Shown: piece by piece, positions 1 to 7,412 of the stretch | Numbering within the stretch: the stretch's first letter is position 1 | Layout of the letters: each line of letters starts with the position of its first letter | Assembly (NCBI GenBank): GCA_002295925.1 | Contig: DBGO01000004.1 | Span: forward strand, 1-16,093 | Direction: 5' to 3' | Length of the DNA stretch: 16,093 bases | Source: Flavobacteriales bacterium UBA852 | GTDB lineage: Bacteria > Bacteroidota > Bacteroidia > Flavobacteriales_E > Vicingaceae | Translations under genes and position numbers: made by a program | Notes under the pieces: model-generated | Databases searched by the model: none | What the model was told of the DNA's origin: nothing | Seen by the model: the letters and a program-made list of their open reading frames with translations, nothing else

Positions 1-96
1 CTACTACAGCGACTACATTTTTTTAATTGATTTTTTATTGTAATTATCTTTATTTTAATTATTTATATTATTTGTAGTAGTGTAGTAGTTGTAGTA
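1..96. repeat. Imperfect inverted repeat, CTACTAC / GTAGTAG
   Basis: Bases 1-16 (ctactacagcgactac) are nearly the reverse complement of 74-88 (gtagtagtgtagtag), with a further gtagt at 91-95. The arms enclose about 57 very AT-rich bases. It lies directly upstream of the hsdR promoter. It could be a cruciform or operator, or the edge of an inserted element; the window edge cuts off any further context, so the function is unknown. Confidence 0.45.
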
Positions 97-118
97 TTGA
101 AAATGTTTGTTATTTTTG
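89..118 (+). promoter_or_regulatory. Putative Bacteroidota-type promoter of the hsd operon
   Basis: TTG at 89-91 and TATTTTTG at 111-118 are 19 bp apart. The second fits the Bacteroidota -7 consensus TAnnTTTG exactly, and the spacing fits the -33/-7 arrangement. Transcription would start near 125, about 30 bases before the hsdR ATG. The call rests on motif match only. Confidence 0.5.
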
Positions 119-154
119 AACAGTACCTTATTTTAAATGTTTTAGATTGACAAT

Positions 155-3115
155 ATGCATACTTCGGAAGCCCAGATAGAAGAATCTTTTATTAACAAAC
201 TCCAAGAACTCAAATACACCTACCGCCCGGATATTAGAGACAGGCAAGCACTTGAACAAAATTTCAAAGCAAAGTTTGAAGCGCTCAATAAAGTCCGTTT
301 AGAAGATGCAGAATTTCACCGATTGTTGGATGATATTATCAGCTCGGATGTATATACCAATTCTAAAAAATTAAGAGAAAAAAACACTTTTATTCGAGAA
401 GACGGCACCCCTTTACATTATTCATTGGTAAATATAAAAGACTGGTGCAAAAACGAATTTGAGGTCATTAACCAGTTGCGCATTAATACACGCGACAGTC
501 ATCATCGCTATGATGTAATTATTTTAATAAACGGCTTGCCTTTGGTACAAATAGAATTAAAAGGTGTGGGTATTACTCCCCGTAAAGCCATGAAACAAAT
601 TGTTGATTACAAATCAGACCCGGGAAACGGTTATACCAATTCGCTCCTTTGTTTTATGCAATTATTTATTGTCAGCAACAGAACAAACACTTATTATTTT
701 ACCAATAATAATAAAACGCACTTTCAGTTTGATGCCGACGAGCAATTTTTACCCGTTTATCAATGGGCAACAAGCGACAATAAAAAAATAACGCATCTTG
801 ACGAATTTTCGGAAAAAGTATTGTCCAAATGTACCCTTGCAGAAATGATTAGCAAGTACATGGTATTGGTCGAAAATGAGCAAAAGATTTTGATGATGCG
901 TCCTTATCAAATATATGCCGTAAAAGCCATAATGGATTGCATTCATCAAAACAGAGGCAATGGATATATTTGGCATACCACCGGCAGCGGTAAAACGCTA
1001 ACCTCTTTCAAAGCTTCTACGCTTATGAAAGCCAATCCCGATGTGGATAAATGTTTGTTTGTGGTTGACCGCAAAGACCTCGACCGCCAAACACGTGAAG
1101 AGTTTAATAAATTTCAGCCCGGTTGTGTAGAAGAAAACACCAATACCCGAAAATTGGTAGAGCGCCTTTTGTCTGACGATTATGCCGATAAAGTAATTGT
1201 TACCACCATTCAAAAACTGGGGTTGGCTTTACATCCGGGAAATGAAGAATATGCCAAATCCTTACAACCCTTAAAAAACAAGCGTTTTGCTTTTATATTC
1301 GATGAGTGCCATCGTTCGCAATTTGGCGAAAATCACAAAGCCATTAAAGAATTTTTTCCCAATGCACAACTTTTCGGTTTTACCGGCACACCTATTTTTG
1401 AGACTAATGCCACGTATAAAAAAATTGACGGCACCATTGGTTCCTACCTTACCACCAAAGATGTTTTTCAAAAATTACTGCACGCCTATACCATTACCCA
1501 CGCTATTGACGATAAAAACGTATTGCCTTTTCATATCGACTATTACAAACCCGAAGAAAACGTAAAAATTGGCAGCGCCGAACACCAAAACGCCGTAGCA
1601 ACAACTATTTTAAAAAAGCATGATGCTGCAACCAATCACCGCCGGTTTAATGCGTTGTTTGCCACATCATCTATAAACGATGCCATTGAATATTATCAAT
1701 TGTTTCAAAAATTACAAGAAGAACAAAAGCAAAAAGACCCCGACTATATCCCTTTAAATATTACTTGTGTATTTACGCCACCGGCAGAAGGCAATAAAGA
1801 CATTTTGCAATTGCAGGAAGAACTCGACCAAGAAAGGGAAGACAATAAAACAGAACCCGAAAAAAAGAAACAGGCATTGGCCGAAATTATCCGCAATTAC
1901 AATAAACAATACGGTACCAATCACACCCTAAATACTTTCGATTTATATTATCAAGATGTGCAGCAACGCATTAAAATGCAAAAATTTCCCAACCACGATG
2001 TACCCCACAAGCAAAAACTCGATATTGTAATTGTGGTGGATATGCTGCTTACCGGTTTTGACTCCAAATATCTAAACACGCTTTATGTAGATAAAAACTT
2101 AAAATTCCACGGACTTATCCAAGCATTTAGCCGCACCAATCGCGTGCTTAATGACACTAAGCCCTACGGCAATATACTCGATTTTCGTCAACAACAAAAC
2201 GAAGTGGATAAAGCTATAGCTCTGTTTAGCGACAAAGAAAGTGAGCGCGCAAAAGAAGTATGGCTGGTAGAACCCGCACCTGTGGTAATAGAAAAGTACG
2301 AAAAAGCCGTAGAAGCCATGGAACAATGGATGACTGCTCAAAACCTTGTAGCCGAACCGCAAGAAGTGTACAATATCCGTGGCGATGCCTCGAAAATAGA
2401 ATTTATTGAGCGCTTTAAAGAGGTACAACGCCTGCGCACGCAATTGGAGCAATACACCGACCTGAGCGATGACCAAAAACAAAAAATAGAACAACTGTTG
2501 CCCGAAGACCAAATACTTGCCTTTAGAAGCGCATATATAGAATTGGCTAAACAATTTAGAGAAATACAAGAAAAAGAAGGCGACAACGCACCCGAAGAAA
2601 TTCAACAACTCGATTTTGAACTGGTGTTGTTTTCCTCAGCAATTGTCGATTACGATTATATTATGAATTTGATAGCCAAATACACTCAACAAAAACCCAA
2701 AAAGCACAAAATTACACGCGAGCAACTTATCAGTATTTTGAGCAGCAGCGCCAATCTTATGGAAGAGCGCGAAGACCTTACCGAATACATCAACACGTTG
2801 GAAACCGGCAAAGGCATGAGCGAAGAAGAAATAAAACAAGGTTACCAACGCTTTAAAGAGCAAAAACTCAAAAAACAGCTTACGGCAATTGCCCAAAAAT
2901 ACGACTTAACCTTTGACCAACTCAACCAATTTGTACAAAACATCCTTAACCGTATGATATTTGACGGCGACCGCCTCAGCGAATTGTTTGCCGGGCAAGA
3001 TTTGGGCTGGAAAGAACGCAGCCAAAAAGAAGAAGCCCTGATGAAAGACCTTATTCCTTTGCTCAAAAAAATGGCCGAAGGCAGAGAAATAAGTGGACTG
3101 AAAGCGTATGAGTAA
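155..3115 (+). CDS. hsdR: Type I restriction enzyme, restriction/translocase subunit HsdR
   Basis: Motor and nuclease subunit of a type I restriction-modification complex: it uses ATP to pull DNA past the bound enzyme and cleaves unmethylated DNA. The 986-residue length is normal for HsdR. The N-terminal PD-(D/E)XK nuclease shows D120 (RYD) and E134-L-K136 (QIELKG). The superfamily 2 helicase core has Walker A TTGSGKT at 275-281, DECH at 383-386, FTGTP at 409-413, VVDMLLTGFD at 627-636 and QAFSRTNR (motif VI) at 656-663. The C-terminal ~300 residues are helical and charged, as expected for the part that docks on the methylase. All catalytic motifs are intact. First gene of the + strand operon; the ATG at 155 follows a good promoter, and the next gene starts 24 bases after the stop. 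It is separated from its partners hsdS and hsdM by two accessory genes. Confidence 0.96.
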   Translation: MHTSEAQIEESFINKLQELKYTYRPDIRDRQALEQNFKAKFEALNKVRLEDAEFHRLLDDIISSDVYTNSKKLREKNTFIREDGTPLHYSLVNIKDWCKNEFEVINQLRINTRDSHHRYDVIILINGLPLVQIELKGVGITPRKAMKQIVDYKSDPGNGYTNSLLCFMQLFIVSNRTNTYYFTNNNKTHFQFDADEQFLPVYQWATSDNKKITHLDEFSEKVLSKCTLAEMISKYMVLVENEQKILMMRPYQIYAVKAIMDCIHQNRGNGYIWHTTGSGKTLTSFKASTLMKANPDVDKCLFVVDRKDLDRQTREEFNKFQPGCVEENTNTRKLVERLLSDDYADKVIVTTIQKLGLALHPGNEEYAKSLQPLKNKRFAFIFDECHRSQFGENHKAIKEFFPNAQLFGFTGTPIFETNATYKKIDGTIGSYLTTKDVFQKLLHAYTITHAIDDKNVLPFHIDYYKPEENVKIGSAEHQNAVATTILKKHDAATNHRRFNALFATSSINDAIEYYQLFQKLQEEQKQKDPDYIPLNITCVFTPPAEGNKDILQLQEELDQEREDNKTEPEKKKQALAEIIRNYNKQYGTNHTLNTFDLYYQDVQQRIKMQKFPNHDVPHKQKLDIVIVVDMLLTGFDSKYLNTLYVDKNLKFHGLIQAFSRTNRVLNDTKPYGNILDFRQQQNEVDKAIALFSDKESERAKEVWLVEPAPVVIEKYEKAVEAMEQWMTAQNLVAEPQEVYNIRGDASKIEFIERFKEVQRLRTQLEQYTDLSDDQKQKIEQLLPEDQILAFRSAYIELAKQFREIQEKEGDNAPEEIQQLDFELVLFSSAIVDYDYIMNLIAKYTQQKPKKHKITREQLISILSSSANLMEEREDLTEYINTLETGKGMSEEEIKQGYQRFKEQKLKKQLTAIAQKYDLTFDQLNQFVQNILNRMIFDGDRLSELFAGQDLGWKERSQKEEALMKDLIPLLKKMAEGREISGLKAYE

Positions 3116-3139
3116 AAGTTTAAAAAACAGTTATTTGTT

Positions 3140-4786
3140 ATGAACGAAAATGAACATTTTGACAAAAAATCACTTAAGTTGCTGATTTCCAAAAATCCTG
3201 ACTGGAAAGCTCTTGCTCGTGATTGTGTATGTTTTGCAAATGCTAAAGGCGGAAAAATAATTATTGGCATAGAAGATGACTGTGATATGCCTCCTTCGGG
3301 ACAAAAAATTTCTAAAAAACTACCCGAACAAATTCTTAAGCGTATTGAAGAACTTACTATTAATGTTGGTATTGGTGTAAAAATAAAAACAGCCGGCAAC
3401 AATACTGAATTTATTGAAATAAACGTGCTTCCTTCGGCATCTACTATTGCATCTACAAGCGATGGCCAATACTACATTCGAATAGCAGATAATTGTAAAC
3501 CCGTATTACCTGACGAACTCTCACGTCTCTTTACCGATAAATCCGCTTTTCAATGGGAAACCAAAGTAGTAAGTAAATATTATTGGAATACGTGTGACCA
3601 GAACAAACTGAAACAATTTTTAACCGATATCCAAAATTCTCAACGTGTTTCAGATTTTGTTAAACAAAAATCCGAAGAGGAACTCTTGACTTATTATCAA
3701 TTTATTGACTCCAATGGAAACCTCACCAATTTAGGAGTTTTGTGGCTTGGTACACAACAACAACGAGCACGCCTGCTTTATGCTCCGGTGGTACAATTTA
3801 TTAAATATAACGAGAGAGGAGAGAAAGTGCGTAAAGAAGTGTGGGATGATTTTACACTCAACCCTAAAGAACTTATTGAATCTATCTGGCATTCCTTGCC
3901 GGAGTGGAAAGAAGGTATTGAAATTTCCGATGGCATCTTGGGGCGTCATATTGTCTATCATTACAATGAAACTGTGGTAAGAGAATTGCTTGCCAATGCA
4001 TTGGTGCACCGTCCTTATACCACTCGTGGCGATATATTCATCAATCTTTTTCCCAACAGACTTGAAATTCATAATCCGGGACTTTTGCCTTTAGGCGTAA
4101 CGCCACAAAATATATTGCACCAATCCGTAAAGCGAAACGAGCATCTTTCCAAAGTGTTTTATGATTTGGGATTGATGGAACGAGAAGGCAGTGGCTATGA
4201 TAAAATTTACGAAATACAGGTTTCGGAGGCAAAACCATTACCAGAAGTGCAAGAAGGTAATGACCGGGTTTCTGTAACCATATATAATCAAATTAAAAAC
4301 CCCGATGTGATACGTTTTATAGAAGAAGTGAAAAAACGATATCATCTTACTCAAAAAGAAATCATTTGTTTAGGAATTATTGCCCAACACCAATCCATAT
4401 TGGCCACCGAATTTTCACGCTTGCTTCAATCGCAAAATGACAAACAAATCAAAAACTGGTTGGGCAACTTGTTAAAGTATGAAATCATCAAAACCAAAGG
4501 CAGAACAAAAGGTACGGAATACTTTGTAAATCCTAAAATATTGAAAAATACGGGTGAACTAAAAAACACTTCACTCAAATATATTCAGGAACACCGCCTT
4601 GAAGCGCTTATTTTGACAGATATTGAACGATTCCAGCCAACTAAAGTATCGGAGATTCATCAGAGAATTGGTAAAGAAATACCTCTACGAAAAATTAAAT
4701 ACATTTTAAAGAAACTGAAAGATGATAATAAAATTTCTCAAACAGGCAAAACCTCAGGAGCAACTTATACAATTAAACAAAATTGA
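3140..4786 (+). CDS. AlbA_2 (Schlafen-like) / HATPase_c_4 protein with C-terminal winged-helix region
   Basis: A 548-residue protein of the COG2865 type (often labelled RecG-related or predicted transcriptional regulator). The N-terminal AlbA_2 domain (about 5-130) carries the signature FANAKGGKIIIGIEDD at 32-47. A GHKL-type ATP-binding region follows, with RELLANALVHR at 281-291 (N-box), NRLEIHNPGLLP at 306-317 and MEREGSGYDKI at 346-356. The last ~150 residues look like tandem winged-helix DNA-binding segments (for example FQPTKVSEIHQRIGKEIP). Family members are frequent in type I RM loci, but their biochemical role is not settled; regulation of the operon or an extra defence activity are both possible. 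The gene starts 24 bp after hsdR, so the two are probably co-transcribed. A repeat array (4810-5122) begins just after its stop. Domain call is firm, role is inference. Confidence 0.88.
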   Translation: MNENEHFDKKSLKLLISKNPDWKALARDCVCFANAKGGKIIIGIEDDCDMPPSGQKISKKLPEQILKRIEELTINVGIGVKIKTAGNNTEFIEINVLPSASTIASTSDGQYYIRIADNCKPVLPDELSRLFTDKSAFQWETKVVSKYYWNTCDQNKLKQFLTDIQNSQRVSDFVKQKSEEELLTYYQFIDSNGNLTNLGVLWLGTQQQRARLLYAPVVQFIKYNERGEKVRKEVWDDFTLNPKELIESIWHSLPEWKEGIEISDGILGRHIVYHYNETVVRELLANALVHRPYTTRGDIFINLFPNRLEIHNPGLLPLGVTPQNILHQSVKRNEHLSKVFYDLGLMEREGSGYDKIYEIQVSEAKPLPEVQEGNDRVSVTIYNQIKNPDVIRFIEEVKKRYHLTQKEIICLGIIAQHQSILATEFSRLLQSQNDKQIKNWLGNLLKYEIIKTKGRTKGTEYFVNPKILKNTGELKNTSLKYIQEHRLEALILTDIERFQPTKVSEIHQRIGKEIPLRKIKYILKKLKDDNKISQTGKTSGATYTIKQN

Positions 4787-4809
4787 TAGAAAAAAAAAAC
4801 ATTAAAAAT

Positions 4810-5122
4810 GAACAAATATTGTTTAAATAAATCGCAAAAACCTGATAGTCAACACTTTATTTTAAACAAAATGAGGGAAAATAATACTTCGTTATTTAAA
4901 CAATTTTGTTTAATGAAATTACACCTTATTGATTATCAATCTGTTTTATTTGACAAAACAGGGGGAAATAATCGTCCGTTTTTTTTGATTTTGTCAAATA
5001 AAAACAAACAACATGCTGATTTTCAGACACTTTAATTTGACAAAACAAGGCGAAATAATGCTTAATTATATTGACAGGCTTGTCAATAAAATATAAAAAT
5101 GCTAATAATAGTACCGCCTGAC
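4810..5122. repeat. Degenerate tandem repeat, ~87-bp unit with internal dyad (about 3.5 copies)
   Basis: This fills the 363-bp gap between two operon genes. Unit starts are at 4861, 4949 and 5036 (period 88 and 87), with a partial unit before 4861 and a decayed tail to about 5122. Units 2 and 3 both begin TTTGACAAAACA followed by GAAATAAT. Units 1 and 2 contain perfect inverted repeats: 4862-4872 with 4903-4913 (11 bp), and 4944-4958 with 4989-5003 (15 bp), each with a 30-nt loop. Unit 3 keeps a shorter hairpin, TTGACA-GGCT-TGTCAA (5071-5086). Because 87 is a multiple of three, open frames with 29-residue repeats run through on both strands (75 codons on +, 4808-5035), probably spurious. There are no unique spacers, so it is not a CRISPR. 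Near-matches to the TAnnTTTG box recur in the units. Could be operators, transcribed hairpins or a repeat element. Confidence 0.8.
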
Positions 5123-5149
5123 ACCGTTGGGTGAAAAACTGAAAGAAAT

Positions 5150-6067
5150 ATGGATAATCAAATAAGCTCTGTAACAAGAAAAGACCTATTTGACGAGTTA
5201 AGCAACTTGGGATATTTATGGTATGGACGTTTGGATGAAATACAATTTTTAAATCGACTTTATAATTTGAAAAAATTACCTTCATTGGATGAAAGATTTA
5301 AAAATGCTCAAGATGATATTTGGCAACATTGCATCAATAATCCCCAAGATTGGGATAATTGGTGGGTTCTTAATGACAAAAGGTTCGATTTGTTACATTG
5401 CCCGGATGAAGATTTCTTCAAATTTATTTGTGAAATGATACACCCGTTTGTGAGAACTGAAAATGAGGTTAATGAAATTTTACCCATTATAAATAAATAT
5501 CTTAATAAGGATAATTTTGAACTTTTTCCTAAAAATTACATTTCGGGCAGACCTGTCTTTGGATACAGAAAAATAGATGCATTAAAACAAAAAACCATAG
5601 AAAATGTAAAAACTATTAAAAATTATTTAAGTACGGATTACATTGACAAACAAATCAAAATAATAGAATCAGCGGTTGAAAATGACCCAGCTTTGGCTAT
5701 AGGAACAGCCAAAGAATTGATTGAAACTATTTGCAAAGCCATCATTAAAGAAAATGTTGTTGAAATTAATGAAAAAGATAAAGATAATTTGCAAAAAAAA
5801 TTTAAAAAAACATTAGAAATATTAGAATTACTGCCTGAAAATATTGATAACTATAAAAAAGGCGTGCAAAGCATAAAAAAGTTATTAGGAGGATTAAATA
5901 CTATTGTTCATGGATTGGCTGAATTAAGAAATGAATATGGTACCGGACATGGCAAAGGCCCACAATTTAAGGGATTGCAACCAAGACATGCAAAGTTGGC
6001 TGCCAATGCAGCATCTATTGTCGCCTATTTTCTATTGGAAGCACATAATAAAAAATCAATAAAATGA
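5150..6067 (+). CDS. AbiJ_NTD3 / Abi_C-like abortive infection protein
   Basis: A 305-residue protein with two recognisable parts. Residues 8-125 match the AbiJ_NTD3 style: TRKDLFDELSNLGYLWYGRLDE, then FLNRLYNLKKLPS, DDIWQHCINNPQDWDNWWV, and CEMIHPFVR at 94-102. Residues 150-300 match the Abi_C C-terminal domain: H254, then LRNEYGTGHGKG at 259-270, and RHAKLAANAA at 279-288. Abi_C domains occur in putative abortive-infection proteins and carry conserved His/Arg residues that recall HEPN-like folds. Activity is not proven from sequence. The stop overlaps the hsdS start (ATGA at 6064-6067), so translation is coupled to hsdS, tying it tightly to the RM operon. Codons are more AT-rich than in hsdR and hsdM, suggesting a separate origin. 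The ATG at 5150 is supported because the domain begins within ten residues. Confidence 0.83.
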   Translation: MDNQISSVTRKDLFDELSNLGYLWYGRLDEIQFLNRLYNLKKLPSLDERFKNAQDDIWQHCINNPQDWDNWWVLNDKRFDLLHCPDEDFFKFICEMIHPFVRTENEVNEILPIINKYLNKDNFELFPKNYISGRPVFGYRKIDALKQKTIENVKTIKNYLSTDYIDKQIKIIESAVENDPALAIGTAKELIETICKAIIKENVVEINEKDKDNLQKKFKKTLEILELLPENIDNYKKGVQSIKKLLGGLNTIVHGLAELRNEYGTGHGKGPQFKGLQPRHAKLAANAASIVAYFLLEAHNKKSIK

Positions 6068-7308
6068 AAACAAATAATAAAAAATATCTAACCCCCCGCC
6101 TCCGCTTCCCCGAATTTGAAAAGGATGGAAATTTCCAAGAAAAGCCATTGGGCTATTTCTGTAATTACTGGAATGGAAGTGGAAATGAATCTGAAGTAAC
6201 AGAGGATGGTCAGTATTACCTTATTTCTCTAAATAGCATTGATATTGAAGGGAATTTGAAAAATGACATGAAAAGAGTTGCTATTACAGATAATTCGCTT
6301 AAGAAAGGAGATTTAGTAATGGTTTTAAGTGATGTTGCTCATGGAAATTTTTTAGGTCTAACTGCAATAATTCCAGATAATAACTATGTCTTGAACCAAC
6401 GAATGGCAGGTTTAAGAATAAAAGATTTTAAAAAAATTGATCCAAGATATTTGCGATTGTTTATCAATTTCCACCAGAAATATTTTAAAAGACAGGGACA
6501 AGGTTCCTCACAACAGAACTTATCGAAAGCATCAGTAATTAATTTTCCTGTTTTAGTCCCATCAATCCAAGAACAACAAAAAATCGCTGATTTCCTAAGC
6601 AATTTGGATGAATGGCTCGCCACCGAAGAAGAAAAACTCACCCTGCTGCAACAACACAAAAAAGGCCTGCTGCAAAACCTTTTCCCCGCCCAAGGCGAAA
6701 CCGTGCCCAAACTCCGCTTCCCGGAGTTTAAAAACTCTGGTGAGTGGGAAGTGAAAAGGTTGGGAGAGGTTGGTGAGTTTTTTGGAGGGGGAACACCAAG
6801 TACAAATAAAGTAGAATATTGGGAGGGAGATATAAACTGGTTCACACCCACCGAAATTAAAAATCGATATGTAACTGAAAGTATTAGGAAAATTACAAAA
6901 CTTGGTTTAGATAATTCTTCTGCAAAATTGCTACCTGTTGGTTCAATACTCATAACCTCACGAGCTACAATCGGAGATTGTGCTATAGCATTAGCGGAAT
7001 GCTCAACGAATCAAGGAATTCAATCTTTAGTTGTCAACAAAAATTATAATAACATTTTTATTTACTATTGGATTTATTCAAATAAAAATCTTTTCATAAA
7101 AAAATCTTCTGGCTCTACTTTTTCAGAAATAAATAAAAGCGCAATAAAATCAATAAAAATAACTATCCCCACCCTTCCCGAACAACAAAAAATCGCTGCT
7201 TGCCTGTCGGCATTGGATGAGCAAATAGAAGCTCAAGAGCAAAAAATAGAATTACTGCAACAACACAAAAAAGGATTGCTGCAAAATTTGTTTCCAACAG
7301 TTAGTTAA
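6064..7308 (+). CDS. hsdS: Type I RM specificity subunit HsdS
   Basis: DNA-recognition subunit that sets the target of both methylation and restriction. The 414 residues form two half-repeats: each opens with P(K/R)LRFPEF (11-18 and 215-222), has a target recognition domain (about 25-160 and 228-365), and ends in a long helix beginning EQQKIA (170-175 and 373-378) and closing with LLQQHKKGLLQNLFP (194-208 and 397-411). The helices set the spacing between the two half-sites. The repeat is also visible in DNA: ctgcaacaacacaaaaaagg occurs at 6646-6665 and 7255-7274, 609 bp apart. The conserved helices use GC-richer codons than the TRDs, a mosaic that fits TRD exchange. Translation is coupled to the preceding Abi-like gene. 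The target sequence cannot be deduced here. Confidence 0.95.
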   Translation: MKTNNKKYLTPRLRFPEFEKDGNFQEKPLGYFCNYWNGSGNESEVTEDGQYYLISLNSIDIEGNLKNDMKRVAITDNSLKKGDLVMVLSDVAHGNFLGLTAIIPDNNYVLNQRMAGLRIKDFKKIDPRYLRLFINFHQKYFKRQGQGSSQQNLSKASVINFPVLVPSIQEQQKIADFLSNLDEWLATEEEKLTLLQQHKKGLLQNLFPAQGETVPKLRFPEFKNSGEWEVKRLGEVGEFFGGGTPSTNKVEYWEGDINWFTPTEIKNRYVTESIRKITKLGLDNSSAKLLPVGSILITSRATIGDCAIALAECSTNQGIQSLVVNKNYNNIFIYYWIYSNKNLFIKKSSGSTFSEINKSAIKSIKITIPTLPEQQKIAACLSALDEQIEAQEQKIELLQQHKKGLLQNLFPTVS

Positions 7309-7331
7309 TTACGAATTAACAATTACGAATT
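7307..7331. repeat. Short direct repeat aattacgaatt
   Basis: The 11-mer aattacgaatt occurs at 7307-7317 and 7321-7331, 14 bp apart, at the hsdS stop and in the 104-bp hsdS-hsdM spacer. The rest of the spacer is A-rich. Similar short AT-rich repeats are common in Bacteroidota and cyanobacterial spacers; no function is evident. Confidence 0.4.
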
Positions 7332-7412
7332 TTCAATTAATAATGAATAAAACAAATAGACAGGAAAATACAAACCACACCATAAAAAGAAAAATTAAAA
7401 ATTAAAAAAAAC

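Noticed and set aside
2099..2608. 169-codon ORF antisense to hsdR
   Set aside because: Shadow of the intact hsdR frame; low-complexity Phe/Leu-rich translation and no domain.
4808..5035. 75-codon + strand ORF as a real gene
   Set aside because: It lies wholly in the tandem repeat and its periodicity follows from an 87-bp DNA unit; listed as a repeat instead.
4810..5122. CRISPR array
   Set aside because: The whole unit is repeated and diverged, with no unique spacers between identical short repeats, and no cas genes are present.
5112..5165. Short coding-like stretch YRLTPLGEKLKEIWIIK before and over the Abi-like gene start
   Set aside because: Only 17 codons between stops; could be a remnant of another gene but is too short to support.
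4926..5285. 119-codon - strand ORF
   Set aside because: It overlaps the repeat array and the start of the Abi-like gene on the other strand; no domain is visible.
6384..6953. 189-codon ORF antisense to hsdS
   Set aside because: Overlaps the well-supported hsdS on the other strand; Ser/Cys-rich translation is typical of a shadow frame.
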